Below, piece by piece: positions 22,707 through 34,136 of a stretch of 64,000 nucleotides of DNA. Position numbers and translations under genes: made by a program. Where the stretch lies: assembly GCF_013373865.1 (NCBI RefSeq), contig NC_050467.1, positions 35,263,132 through 35,327,131 of the forward strand, read 5' to 3'. How positions within the stretch are numbered: the stretch's first letter is position 1; each line of letters opens with the position of its first letter. This stretch comes from Monomorium pharaonis. Its lineage: Eukaryota; Arthropoda; Insecta; Hymenoptera; Formicidae. The notes below the pieces were generated by a model. It did no database searches. It worked only from the letters and a program-made list of their open reading frames with translations, and was not told the DNA's origin.

Positions 22707-23265
22707 GTTTTTGTTCCTCGCGGAATAATCTTAAATTGCGACTTTTGAGCGTTTTATTCTTTTTCGTTCAGATTTATTTTACTTATAAATTATGTCATTA
22801 TAATTTCAAAATCCTGGTAGAAAAATTTGAATAAATGAACTTGACGTTTTATTAAATTTAATGAAATTTTAATGAATGTGCAACGAAATTATATTTCGCT
22901 GGAAAGATTATAATTATTATTTATTGTTCATCCACTTCTGGAAAAGAAAGGAATCAAATTTATCGAAATGTTGTTACCGCTTTTCCGCGACATTAATTGG
23001 TTCTCTTGTAGTGCTAACTTTGTAAACAGCTGTTATCGCGGAGTTAGCGAATTGTAATTTGTATAGATGATTATTATTGCAATTTATTTTTATAAAGTAA
23101 AAAGTAAAACTAAATAGCGCGCGCGAAGTACGCATCTAGTTTACTAAAAACGGATGACATTTTAATGAGAATTTAATGAAAATATGACGTTTTAACGCTA
23201 TTACATAGGCATACCAAAAAAAAGTTGCTTGTTCGCTAGACTACACCATCATATATGTAATATAA
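22707..23265 (+). other. intron 1, first part
   Basis: AT-rich intron sequence with no repeat arms recognised before the half MITE at 23266. Confidence 0.45.
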
Positions 23266-23542
23266 CACGTGTGTTATATTACAATTATATTATTGCCCAG
23301 GTAGCAAGCCCACGTTATTTTGACGTCCCAAAATGGTCATATCTGGTAATATGTCGTCAAAATGACCATTTTTTTACATGACCTAAAATTGACGTCATGA
23401 TGACGTCATTTCGAAGTTATATTTCAGTCATGATCTGACGATTATTTTCCCAGACAACACGCATCCAAAATCGGGACATAAAGACGTCATTAAGACGTAT
23501 TTTAGACACGGTCTAAAGCGGTGTCTATATAATGAGATTTAA

Positions 23543-24401
23543 CCCATACAGCACAGAAAGATTGCAGCAACATTGTGGCAACATTTCAACGCAAGATTAC
23601 AATATTGCATAAACGTTGTGAAATGTTGCTGCAAGGTTGCTGCAAGATTGCAGCAATGGTAAAATGTCCACTTTTAGAAATATTGTTACGTAATATTGTA
23701 GCAATATTGCAGTAAAATATGTATGCAATATTATTCAGAAAAAGATTATTCAAAATAATTCATTTGATTTTAAATAACTATTTTGAATTTAACAAATACA
23801 GAGTGATTAGTGAAACTTCGACCAAAAGATAAACTTTGCAAGTTTTGTTTTTTATCTTATATAAGTACATTATAAGATGAGAGAGACAAAACTTACAAAA
23901 TTTATCTTTTGGTTGACGTAATCACTCTGTTGTTAAATTTAAAATAGTTATTTAAAACTGAATGAATTGATCGGATGATCGTTTGGTTGATGTCACTATA
24001 ATCACTCTGTATTTGTTAAATTAAAAAATACAGTTATTTAAAATAATTTTGAATAACCTTGTACTCTGTTATACACAAATCTACATAATAATAGTTTTAC
24101 ACACAAATTAAAACTACTCTAGAATGCATGTATCTCTATAGATGAAAAATTTTAAATAATATAGAACGATCACTTTTATATTATTTTTGAAAAGTTACTG
24201 TAATATATTTATTCAATATTATGTATTGAATATTAATTTTATCTATTTTCACTATTTTAATAATATTTTAAAATGTTGCTGCATCATTGCTGAAGTAATA
24301 TTGTAAAATAATGTCTTTGCAATATCTCTGAAACATTACATCGCAATATGCAATGTTGCAACGTTGCAGCAATGTTGCTGCAAGCTTTTGTGCTGTATGG
24401 G
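23543..24401. mobile_element. 0.86-kb CCCATACAGCAC element, TSD AA
   Basis: CCCATACAGCACAGAAAGAT ... GCAAGCTTTTGTGCTGTATGGG, with AA on both sides. Subterminal GCAGCAACATTG / CAATGTTGCTGC words are repeated and inverted. It is nested inside 23296-25282. Confidence 0.75.
23808..23925. repeat. small foldback (CAGAGTGATTA ends)
   Basis: CAGAGTGATTAGTGAAAC / GTAATCACTCTG, with inner ACCAAAAGATAAACTTTG / AATTTATCTTTTGGT arms. Its right end is echoed at about 23985-24015. Confidence 0.7.
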
Positions 24402-24509
24402 AAGGCGTAAGGCATAAGCATATTATATAAGCATATTATATTCAACTTTAAGAGAACTTTTTTAAGAAAACATTTAGATATCTTGGAAATGATGTCAAAA
24501 TGGCCAAAT

Positions 24510-24945
24510 TAACCATTTGAACGCTTCAAAGTATTAGTGCTAAATAGATCGCAATTTCCATCAAATTATTAAGGTTATGGAAAAAGTTAAATTTAACAAT
24601 GAAATTAATAAGTAAATAAGTTAATGCTATTTATTTTTAATATGTTTTGCAAAATTTAATTGCTTTTATAAAAAATAATATAATTGCGACAGTTTATAAC
24701 ATATAGGTATATGTAGACAATAACAAGTACCCATATCGATGATTCAAACTGGCGTAGCAGATAGAGTACAAGGTTTGTAATCCTAAGGTCCCGGGTTCAA
24801 AACCTACCAGCGGCAAGTAAGAATAAAATAAAATAATATAATTTAAATTTAATTAATTAATAAAAATTTGCCCCAAATTTAGTACGTACTGTTGATAAGA
24901 ATAATAAAAAAAAATTTTTTTTTTTAATTTTATTTTGTTATCTCT
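24510..24945 (+). mobile_element. inner fragment of the tRNA-like element without TIRs
   Basis: Matches only the central part (about 4808-5240) of the 1-kb element: AACGCTTCAAAG..., then the tRNA-like block at 24748-24808 (TGGCGTAGCAGATAG, GGGTTCAAAACC), then the A/T tail. The inverted-repeat ends are absent. This fits the idea that the central portion is an independent SINE, or it may be a deletion copy. Confidence 0.65.
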
Positions 24946-25335
24946 AGTTCCATTTTAAAGATATCCAATTTAAGAAATCTTTTAGATATTAGTTTCATGA
25001 TATCTTTCTGTTCTCAAAAAACGACGCATTGGTTAACATTCTGACATTATATGTTATCTTTTAGAAGTCTCTTTATGTTATCATTTTCAAAAACAGGATA
25101 TCTTTTAGAGATCTTTTTGACAACATATTGTTCACGTCAAAATACGGTACATTTCATGACGTCAGGAATTTGTGACATTCGACCGTCATTTTAACGTCAT
25201 AAGGGCGTCATTTCGTGACGTCAAGAATAGTCAGTAAATGACCATTTTGGGACGTCAAAATGACGTGAGCTTGCTACCTGGGTGAGTGAGAAATTACAAC
25301 TAACAAGCACGTTATATGTAACTTTGTGTTTGTTG

Positions 25336-25669
25336 GGAACTAATTTAGACAAACTCGGAATAAGGTGAAACAAAACATTATGTCTGTTAGGTTGAACTCA
25401 TATGATTTCTATTTTCAGCATCAATTTGTTATCAATCATTTGTTGTTGTCATGTTGCTCATCTTATATCGCAAACAATATAATGTATCATTATTGCTGAT
25501 CGTTTCCTTTTTTAAATGTCGTCAACCGATTGCATGAATAAGTAATCATATTGCTGAATTCGTTATGTGTTTTATTTTGATGTTAACAAATGTATAGCAA
25601 ATCTATAACAACACATGCAATGCAGTTTTGCTCCAAATATTACATCACGCTTGGTTATCTGGGTATCCT
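25336..25669. mobile_element. CCCAGATAACC-type element, second copy
   Basis: Its reverse complement begins CCCAGATAACCAAGCGTGAT and matches 14061-14444 through TGCATTGCATGTGTTGTTAT and the ACTCGGAATAAGGTG block. Confidence 0.65.
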
Positions 25670-25695
25670 GATGGAAATATTTTACTGAAAATATA

Positions 25696-25851
25696 CCCAT
25701 CAAACACGAAGTTACATGTAACGTACCTGTTAGTTGTAATTTCCCACTCAACAATGTAATTGTAATATAACACGTGTTATATTGCAATTATATTATTGAG
25801 TGGGAAATTACAACTAACAAGCACGTTATACGTAACTTTGTGTTTGCTGGG
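25696..25851. mobile_element. CCCATCAAACAC MITE (full copy), TSD TA
   Basis: CCCATCAAACACGAAGTTAC ... ACTTTGTGTTTGCTGGG with TA on both sides; long inverted arms shared with 13043-13200. Confidence 0.85.
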
Positions 25852-26099
25852 TAATGAAATGTAATGAAATGTAATAAAATTTTTGATGAAATGTATTTGA
25901 AAATCTTTCTCAACTTACCCATTTTATTATTATTTCATTAATATTTCAGTAAATATTAATTTTAAATCTGAATATATTAAAGTATTTTTGATGAAATTTA
26001 ATTATGTATTCAGTTTCGGAAAAAATAATTCAGCACGATTCATTGTAGCTCATTAAAATAAATGCAATTTTCATTGTAAATTACATGTGTTGGATACAA

Positions 26100-26113
26100 T
26101 GAGAAAGAAAGAA

Positions 26114-26178
<65 letters not shown>
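26100..26178. repeat. (GA)n microsatellite
   Basis: GAAAGA units grade into about 60 bp of pure GA. Confidence 0.9.
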
Positions 26179-26181
<3 letters not shown>

Positions 26182-26225
26182 AAAATACTGCCAATCGAAA
26201 TGGATAGGCAGTTTAACTCTCGCAA

Positions 26226-26300
26226 TGAAGGAAGCTAATTTTTGCTTGCCTTAATGACGCTGCGGGTGGTCTTTATGTAGCGCGTTGGCTGCATTTTGCC
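26226..26300 (-). repeat. dispersed repeat, inverted copy of 112-180
   Basis: GCGGGTGGTCTTTATGTAGC is the reverse complement of GCTACATAAAGACCACCCGC at about 115-135. Confidence 0.65.
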
Positions 26301-26874
26301 CCCGAGAAAGTTAAGCTGCTTATCAGCGGCGCCGCGCACTAACTGATGAGCAAGTACGCACGTAGCGTGTTGCTTTCGACTGGACGAAAAGATAAGTTTT
26401 AGTACACTTTTTACTTTGCCGACAACTATAAAAAGTCGACGAAAAAATGTCTCTTTTAAATTGTCTTTTCGACAGTACTATAAAAGATGTCTTATAGTCA
26501 TCATCTTTTAGTCTTACCGAAAAGACAACTTAAAAAAGATGTCTTCTCATTGTCTTTTAGTATTTTGTGCTGTTTGGGAAAGAAATGGTAATTATGTACA
26601 ATAAGGCCGATTTCAATAATCTTGGTATATGTTGTCAGGGTCATTATTCTGAACAACTTTTCCCTATACATGTTACCGCCACTCGGCCTTAGTTTCCGAG
26701 TTATACATAAAAGTTTTTTTTAATTTCTTGCTTTAATTTTATTAGTTTTGAAACAGAGAGGAGAATAGGGTGCAAAAAACGCGTTGGCGGGGTGCAGGTG
26801 GAGAGGTTTTGCCCCTCTGCTTTGCTCTGTGAGCAGGGGGGAAGTATAAAAAAGGGTAAAAAACCCGTAAGAAA

Positions 26875-27125
26875 AAGTTATGCAAAAATTACTACACAAA
26901 AAATTGCATATTTTTGTGCATGAATTTCTGCAGCTTTTACAGATTTTTATACAAAATTTTCTAATTTTTTCTAAAGGCAAAAAACATTACATAAAATTCT
27001 GCAAAATACTTTGCAGAAAAATTCTGAAAGCGAAAACTTTGTACAAAAATCTGTAAAAACTGTAGAAATTCATGCACAAAAATATGCAATTTTTTGTGCA
27101 TTAATTTTTGTATAATTTTTTCCCA
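26875..27125. repeat. foldback MITE (GCAAAAATTACTACACAAAA family)
   Basis: AAAAATTGCATATTTTTGTG / CACAAAAATATGCAATTTTT arms with GCAGAATTTT words in the centre. Family copies are at 31905-32150 and 56640-56822. Confidence 0.75.
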
Positions 27126-27303
27126 CGGGAAAATTTAAAAATGTACCATTGTTTTTTGATTAATATAGAATGAAATTTGTAAAAAGTCGTGAAGTTATAT
27201 GGTATAGAGAACGCGTGGGCGTGAGAGGGACTCCCTCCCTGTAATTTTTCGTAACTCTAACCCAACCAATTTTACGTCACTATATTTGGTTAATGCAAAA
27301 ATA

Positions 27304-27945
27304 TTGGACACGAACAGCGTGGATCTTGTTTGGCATGGAAAGTCGCAAACCTATGTGGTCATACACTACTTTTATGATTTAATTATTTTAATTGAGTGAA
27401 CGATTTGCTACAAGAAAAATGAATCGTTCACTTCACTCCAGTCGAATGAAGAGTTCACTTATCGAGCGAAAAATCCATTCTTATAAGAAGGTAGATGTCA
27501 CGCCACTTCGAATGGCCGTATTTTCACTATCGCTAAGACGACTAAGAATTCCGGTAGACCAGCGCGATTTTGCGATGCACGATATCCAATGAGAGCTCTG
27601 CTTTTTCAAAAAAAAACAGCTCTCATTGGATATCGCGCGTCACAAAATCGCAGTAATCTGTCGAAGCCCTAAAAAATATCTAATATCAGACGTCTTTTAG
27701 TCATCCACTATAAGATGATTTTTCGTGAGACATAAGTGATCTTTTAGTTATCTTTTTGTCGACTATAAGCTCTACCTGGTAGAGTCTACCTAAAAAATGT
27801 CCATGACAAAAATTTGTCATCTTTTAATCGTCTTTTAGACGTCTTTGTGCTGTCTAAGAGGTTTTATAGTATAGTACGCTTGTACAGTACCGCACGGGTT
27901 TGCGACTTTCCACGCCAAACAAGATCCACGCTGTTCGTTTCTAAT
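27304..27945. repeat. foldback sharing the TTTGCGACTTTCC core
   Basis: ACGAACAGCGTGGATCTTGT at 27311 pairs with ACAAGATCCACGCTGTTCGT near 27919-27938. The arms contain GTCGCAAACC / GGTTTGCGAC, the motif that borders the core of the word-array elements. A smaller foldback (27557-27655, GATATCCAATGAGAGCT / AGCTCTCATTGGATATC) is nested inside. Confidence 0.7.
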
Positions 27946-27984
27946 GTTTTCGCGGAGCCTCTCCCCCCGTGTTCTCTATAGAGA

Positions 27985-28500
27985 AGCTTTCATTTGCGCA
28001 CAGTACAATTGGACACGTTGCAATTACACACCGTACTATTGGACACATAAAGTTGCACACCGTTTGATTGCAGATGTTGCATTTGCGCACAGTTCTTTTG
28101 CGCACAGTCAAGCGGAATCGGGAGTTGTTCAATGACACACAGTACAATTGGACACTTTGCATTCGCGCACAGTTGCTTTTGGACACAATACATATTTTTG
28201 TTAACTAAACATTTGTTACATTAAATACAGTGCATTTGCGCGCAGATCTTTTGCACAAAGTTTGTTTGCACACAGTTCTTTTGCGCATAGTTCATTTGCA
28301 CACAGTTCTTGTCTAATTGTACTATGTGTCATTGAACAACTCCTGATCCCGCTTAACTGTGCGCAAAAGAACTGTGCGAAAAGAACTGCGCGCAAATGCA
28401 ACGTGTGCAATCAAACGGCGTGCAACTTTACGTGTCTAATAGTACGGTGTGTAATTGCAACGTATCCAATTGTACTGTGTGTCGTTGAACCATTCCCTTC
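27985..28500. repeat. word array, inverted pair (GTACAATTGGACAC dialect)
   Basis: Left array: words such as AGTACAATTGGACAC, GTTGCAATTACACACC, GTTCTTTTGCGCAC. Right array (from about 28310): the complementary words in the opposite direction. The two are separated by a short mixed stretch. Flanking TATGGTATAGAGAAC (27198) and GTTCTCTATA / TTCTCTATACCATA (28497) suggest a larger foldback. Confidence 0.75.
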
Positions 28501-28559
28501 TCTATACCATATAATTGGATTGTTTATATATATGCACCGTACTTTTTAGCGTACTTCTA

Positions 28560-28622
28560 CCCAGGGCACTTCTACCGACGGGATGGGTGCATGAAGGGAA
28601 CCTTTCGCCTTGCCCCCCCTCC

Positions 28623-28683
<61 letters not shown>
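28560..28683 (+). repeat. word-array core with (GT)n
   Basis: CTTCTACCGACGGGATGGGT and a C-rich run followed by about 58 bp of pure GT. The same order (CTCTACCGACGGGGTGGGTG, G/C-rich, GT repeat) occurs in the elements at 61090 and 62322. Confidence 0.75.
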
Positions 28684-28684
<1 letters not shown>

Positions 28685-28860
28685 CCACAGCGTTTATCAT
28701 ATTGTATTTATTAAACTTTTTTGTTAATAAGTTTTTGTTAATAAGTGTTATAACTCGAAAACTAAGGCCGAGCGGCAGTAAGATGTATAGGAGAAAGTTG
28801 TTCAGAGTAATGACTCTAACAACATATATCAAGGTCATTGAAATCGGTAAGGTCATCCTT

Positions 28861-29242
28861 ATTGTGCATAACTACCGGAAATACTGTACTGTTAAATACG
28901 CCCTTGCTAAGACGGTGTAGGCGGACCATTCTCTCCTCCCATTACTACACTACTGAATACTCTGCATTGAACTTTGACCAACATTTTATTGAAACTGATA
29001 AATTTTTGAGGAAATTTTGATCACTAGTTAAAATATTCTAAATAAACTTATAATTTAACGAAATTGTATCTAAGGGACGAACTTTGTATCAATTAAAATT
29101 TTTCCACCAGGAAAAAGCGTCAAAGTGACTCTAAAATTATAAAAATTTACGTTTTAAGTTATAATTTTTTAGTTATTTTAATGCTACTTTAACCATGATC
29201 TGTGTTGTTTTATCTGAGTATTGTAAAATGAATGATTTACAG
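28861..29242 (+). other. intron 1, last part
   Basis: AT-rich, no repeat recognised. It ends in the acceptor ATGATTTACAG at 29232-29242. Confidence 0.45.
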
Positions 29243-29420
29243 CAAGCGTTATGCGCACCCAGCAGGAATTCCTTTTTAACGGGCCGAAGACCAGACACAC
29301 TTCGGCTTTACGATTTTTATAGCTATTGGCGCGACACAGTAGGCAATTACACCACGTTGCCAGAACACTTAAAGAATAATGGATATACGACGATGTCCAT
29401 AGGAAAGGTATTCCATCCAG
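29243..29420 (+). CDS. Ids: iduronate 2-sulfatase, exon 2 (formylglycine exon)
   Basis: This exon carries the catalytic signature of the sulfatase family. CAPSRNSFLTG is the C-x-P-S-R motif whose Cys is oxidised to formylglycine in the ER, followed by GRRPDTLRLYDF, typical of iduronate 2-sulfatase. The segment GKVFHP at its end contains the Lys and His that contact the substrate sulfate. Acceptor AG at 29241-29242; donor CCAG|GTAAG at 29421 is strong. The exon is 178 bp and enters in phase 0 and leaves in phase 1. Upstream in-frame codons (from 29195) are intron readthrough and not a start. Confidence 0.92.
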
Positions 29421-29642
29421 GTAAGAATTATGTATTACAGATCTGGCCTTCTCTACCAAATTTGTAAGAAGCAAAACAAATACACTATGTATTCGATGCT
29501 GAACATATTGATTCCACTTTATGTTTGATATTTGTCTTCTTGTTGAAAAATGCTGAAAAATGTAAATACATTATATATTATTTTTATTTAACATTACTTA
29601 GTTTAATATAATTAAATATAATACTTGTCTATATTATATATA
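29421..29642 (+). other. intron 2, first part
   Basis: AT-rich intron sequence up to the CCCACATAGCACG element. Confidence 0.5.
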
Positions 29643-29993
29643 CCCACATAGCACGAATATTACAGTAATATCACAGAAATATTGTTCTCCTATTACAATA
29701 TTACAGTGAAATATCGTATAAATATTGCAGAAATATTACCGAAATTTTACTACAATATTAAAATGTCTACCGAAATAAATCACAGTAATATAATGGTGAT
29801 ATATCACGAATGTATTACTGTAATATTTACGTAGTATTTTTGTAATATTGCGAAATTTAAGGTTCTGGATATTCATTTGACATTTATAAAAAATATGATC
29901 TCAAAGACGAGAAATTTACACTAAAAATTCTACACCATTTTCAAATAAAAATATCTAAATAAAGAAATATTTTTACTAGATAGTTTTAACACA

Positions 29994-31056
29994 CCCAGTG
30001 AATACAGTAATATAGTAGCAATGTAACAGCAATGTAACCGAATATAACAGGTTACGTTACTCTGAAATTACACGTAACTTACATGTAAGTTACAATTTCC
30101 GACTCAGCAATATAACATGTTATATAACATGTTATCTAACCGCCACACAACAGTTACAAAGAAAAATAAAATAAAATAAAAATTTCATTTTTTTTAATTA
30201 TTTTTATCCACAGCACATACTAAATTTAGGATACATTTTTATTAATTAAATAAATTTAAATTATGTTATTTTATTTTATTCTTACTTGCCGCTGGTAGGT
30301 TTGAACCCGGGACCTTAGGATGACGAACCTTGTACTCTATTTGCTACGCCAATTTGATTCATCAATATGGGTATTTGTTATTGTCTACATATACCTATAT
30401 GTTATAAACTGACGCAATTATATTATTTTTTATAAAAGCAATTAAATTTTGCAAAATATTAAAAATAAATAGCATTAATTTATTTACTTATTAATTTCAT
30501 TTTTAAATATCTTTTTCCATAACCTTAATAATTTGATGGAAATTGCGATCTATTTAGCACTAATACTTTAAAGCGTTTAAATGATTAATTAAATGGTTAA
30601 CTAATATATAGATCAAAATTCTAAGAAAAATTGAATAATACATTTATTATCCTGTTTTTGTTCAGTACATGATGAATTTAGATTTTGTGCATTTTTTGTG
30701 CGCAATAATTGTAGACAAACCGTTATTTTTAAAAACATTATCTTTATGATAATTTTTTTAAATATCAAATAGATCTCTCATTCAGGATGTTATAGTGATG
30801 TCTGATTTGTGAGTCAACTACGACGCATCGTTCCGTAATAACATTGATAAGGGGCGTGTTATGTTACGATTATACAATTTTTGTTACATGACTGTAACGC
30901 TAAAACGATGTATAACAGTTTTATTACTTGCGTATAACAAATGTTACAGAACAGGTTATTTACATGTTATATAGCATCTACTTATCACAAGAATAACAAC
31001 GTTACATTACATGTAACTTCCATGTTATATTGCCGTTATAAAACGTGTTCACTGGG
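29994..31056 (-). mobile_element. 1.05-kb CCCAGTG TIR element (copy 3)
   Basis: Reverse-complement orientation relative to 4373 and 20485: it begins CCCAGTGAATACAGTAATAT and ends ACGTGTTCACTGGG. The whole interior is present. The flanking AC/ACA repeat is compatible with a short duplication but not clean. Confidence 0.85.
30284..30358 (-). ncRNA. tRNA-Thr-like Pol III promoter (copy 3)
   Basis: On the minus strand: A box TGGCGTAGCAAATAG and B box GGGTTCAAACC, 30-35 bp apart, as in the other copies. The anticodon loop reads CGTCA here, so it is mutated. Confidence 0.6.
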
Positions 31057-31532
31057 ACACTTATAAAATATTTCGACTGTTTCATTGAGTAAATAAACTG
31101 CAAAAAAATGAATGTTTAGTATTAGAATCTAGACATTTTCGTTTACGGCTATTAATTCTTTAATTGTCTAGGAAAAAATTTAGTTTTTACAGTATTTTAC
31201 AAGTGTTGAAACTGTCAAAGTGTTTTTTCATCCAAATATCTTTTATTTAAAAATAGCATCGATAAACTTATAGTGTAATTTTTTCGCTTCTGAAGTCACA
31301 TTTTCAAACTAACAATTATCATAAACCCTCACTTAATTTAGTGAGTGATATCAATTCTAGCGTATTACTATTTAAAATGTAATATCGCTACAATATAACT
31401 TAATATTTTAATGTTAATTATAAACGTGTAATATGTCAGTAATATTTCTGTAATATTTTACTGTAATATGTAATATTGTTGATATATTGCAATTTTGCTG
31501 CGATATTACTGTAATATTCCGTGCTATGTGGG

Positions 31533-31904
31533 TAATAACACCCATGATATATTTTTTTAAGTTCTCAATAAAATTGCCAGTTAGGTCGATTATTAAGAGT
31601 TCTGATTATTGCTATTTATTACTAGCGACAAGAATCTGAATAAGATATGCTCTCGAGTCAATAAAATTTTTCTTTTAAGATGGATTAACATTCCAACTGT
31701 AATTATAGGTTTAACATCCAAGCTAAAATAATAATTATTCTTAATTTTAAAATCAAGCTTACATAAAAAAAGACGATGAAAAGAATTTGTTGTCGCAAAG
31801 TCGTTGTTAAATATCGGACTATCACTGAATGCCGAACAAACAAAATCTTACAGAGTGAGACCTATACTTACAGAAGACATAAGTTTTTTTTCTACAAGCG
31901 ACAC
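31533..31904 (+). other. intron 2 stretch
   Basis: AT-rich, nothing recognised. Confidence 0.45.
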
Positions 31905-32150
31905 CCGTAAGGTGCCGCAATTATGCACAAAAAATTGTATATTTTTGTGCATGAATTTCTGTAGTTTTTACATATTTTTGTACAAAGTTTTCGCCTTCAG
32001 AATTTTTCTGCAGAATATTTTGCAGAAATTTGTGTAATGTTTTCTGAAGGCGAAAACTTTGTACAAAAATCTGTAAAAACTGCAGAAATTGATGCACAAA
32101 AATATGCAATTTTTTGTACAGTAATTTTTGCATAATTTTTTCCTACGGGC
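31905..32150. repeat. foldback MITE (GCAAAAATTACTACACAAAA family, copy 2)
   Basis: CCCGTAAGGTGCCGCAATTA ... AATTTTTTCCTACGGG, with AATTGTATATTTTTGTGC / GCACAAAAATATGCAATT arms. Related to 26875-27125. Confidence 0.75.
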
Positions 32151-32813
32151 AATGTTACTAATTATTTATGAAACACGTTATTTGGGCTCAACAATGTCCC
32201 TTTAAAAAATTTTGACAAATCGCTTTTTTTAGCCAAAAATGGAATTTTGTACAGCAAAGAGAGTTAAAATATAAACAAATTAATAATTTTTTAAAACTAT
32301 TTTGTATATATCTAAAATCAAATTTTATTAAATATTAAATATATTCACATGTTCATTTATCATTTTTTATATTTTAAATTATTTATATTTTATTTCTTAT
32401 TTATCAACTTTTTCTCACTTAAAATTACCCATTTTAATCCTTCTGAATAATTCAACATTTTTACTGATATTGATTAACACTATTTCTCTGTAAATATTGA
32501 ATCTTCAGATAATAACCTTAATAGTACATGGTATAACAAGTGCATAAAGTTGGCTTTTCCCACGAATACGGGAAATAGACACATGAGTGGGCAATACATG
32601 ATCCGCACGAGTTGCGTACTATTTTTTTTATAAATGTGTAGAGAAAAGATGCAGATGAGAAAGATTTTAGAGGGGAAGAGACGGCAGGGATTTGCGAGGG
32701 AGGGGGAGGGATAGAGCCCTGCAAATGAGAAAAAAATTTATTTCTGTATAATTTTAAGTAAATTAATTTTTCTTTAAGTAAAGTAATTTAGTTTTTCTTT
32801 CGCAAGTTGGTTG
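32151..32813 (+). other. intron 2 stretch
   Basis: AT-rich, then a purine-rich block at 32640-32720. No coding or repeat signal recognised. Confidence 0.4.
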
Positions 32814-32821
32814 ATCTGGAG

Positions 32822-33058
32822 GGGAGCGTCCCAAATGCGCAGTAATAAACAGACACAGCAGGCTGAGTGGAACGGATACAGTAACAAACGGACACAGTAC
32901 GAAACGGATACAGACCAAATGCACACAGACTAAACAGACACAGTAACAAACGGACTTACCATATGGGTTGCGACTTTTCACGGCACCTCCACCTACCAAT
33001 GGGGTGGATGCGGGAGGCGGCAAAGCCCCCCCTCTGTACCCCCTCGCGTGTGTGTGTG

Positions 33059-33107
<49 letters not shown>

Positions 33108-33275
33108 GCGCGCGCGCGCACAAAACATTCGTTGCACCACATGGGGTTGCGACTATGCCCGTTTCGCACCGTGTCCGTTTGGTCTGTGTCCGTTTCGCAC
33201 TGTGTCCGTTTGTTACTGTGTCCATTTTACTCAGCCTGCTGTGTCCATTTATTACTGTGCGCATCTGGGACTCTC
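32822..33275. mobile_element. word-array element, 8-bp TSD (7/8)
   Basis: Begins GGGAGCGTCCCAAATGCGC and ends GTGCGCATCTGGGACTCTC, flanked by ATCTGGAG (32814-32821) and ATCTGAAG (33276-33283). The left arm is words AGTAACAAACGGACAC, AGACCAAATGCACAC and similar. The core is CATATGGGTTGCGACTTTTC, a G-rich then C-rich run, (GT)n, GTGC repeats and (GC)n. The right arm is the complementary words. Open frames across it are repeat translations, not genes. Confidence 0.85.
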
Positions 33276-33283
33276 ATCTGAAG

Positions 33284-33876
33284 TAAGTTTCTTATTACTT
33301 TCGAGTAATGTTTTTCTATGTTCTGGGCTTTAATATTAATTTTTACCGACACTCACCATATTTGACTTCTTTAACGGGGCCTTAATATGACATGATAATC
33401 TAATGTCTTTAAGTGACACGAATCGGCAGGTTAGCTAAAGTTAAGGCGGTTTTTGTAGTCACAACGGCAACTATTGTGATTATTAAAAAATATGAATGAT
33501 TTAATATGTAAAAATCAGCATGCATTTAAATTAATTACCCGTAAGGCTTTTCCTCATTGAACCGTTGTTATAAACCGCTGAAAATATCAGAGCGATATCA
33601 CAAATTTGACTAGAGTTGAAACCATATATTTGGCAACGTCGCCTTTTGGCCTGCGTCTGGTGATCGTCATAACCAAACTGTTAGTGCGTGTAAACATGAG
33701 CGAACAGCCTCGATGCAAAGGTCATTACGACGAAACGAAGAATGGTAGGACACGAAAATGGTAGGACATGCGCCTTGTGCGTCAGTTGACGTTGCCAAGC
33801 AGCCATTCAAAACTTCGCCATGACTCTCGTGACGTGTCAAAAGTTGTCGAAAGTTTGTCAAAAATTTTGCTTTATT
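33284..33876 (+). other. intron 2 stretch before the LINE
   Basis: Mixed composition, no gene recognised. With 36618-36985 it forms the pre-insertion site of the LINE. Confidence 0.4.
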
Positions 33877-34136
33877 TATATACAGTACGGTTGGGACTTG
33901 GTTAGGAGGAGTGTCTGTGCGTGGACGTGTGGTATATAAGTGCGATTAAAATATTGTATTTAGAGCGGAATTAGGTAAGATAGAGGTAATACGTATTGAT
34001 AGGGTGATAGCGAGGAGTGCAGGTGAATAGGATAATTGGAGGGAACTACGGGAGGTAAGGCGTTAAGATTTAGGAAGCGGAAATCAGGCGGAGAGGTTAA
34101 GAGGTTAGGTAATAGCGTGTAGGAGAGCGCGGGAAA

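Larger units (their letters stand above)
23296..25282. mobile_element. 2-kb CCCAGGTAGCAAG element, TSD TG
   Basis: Ends CCCAGGTAGCAAGCCCACGT and ACGTGAGCTTGCTACCTGGG. The next block, TTTTGACGTCCCAAAATGG, is also inverted at the right end. Within it lie a second CCCA element (23543-24401) and a fragment of the tRNA-like element (24510-24945). The interior has repeated GACGTCA words. No transposase. Confidence 0.8.
23266..25337. mobile_element. half CCCAGCAAACAC MITE split by a 2-kb insertion
   Basis: The right half of the MITE (GTGTTATATTACAATTAT / GAAATTACAACTAACAAGCA) is broken after TTATTG at 23295 and resumes with TGAGTGAG at 25283. The interruption is the element 23296-25282, with TG repeated on both sides. 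Confidence 0.75.
26590..28860. repeat. 2.3-kb composite with inverted ends
   Basis: The block at 26600-26715 (CTTGGTATATGTTGTCAGGG, CTCGGCCTTAGTTTCCGAG) recurs inverted at 28735-28850 (AACTCGAAAACTAAGGCCGA, AACAACATATATCAAGG). Between these ends lie a foldback (26875-27125), a foldback with a core motif (27304-27945), word arrays (27985-28500) and a (GT)n tract, so it is a nested composite. Confidence 0.6.
29643..31532. mobile_element. CCCACATAGCACG element, TSD TA, split by copy 3 of the 1-kb element
   Basis: CCCACATAGCACGAATATTA ... TAATATTCCGTGCTATGTGGG with TA at both sides. It is rich in TAATATT words in both orientations. The inserted 29994-31056 separates the two halves. Confidence 0.75.
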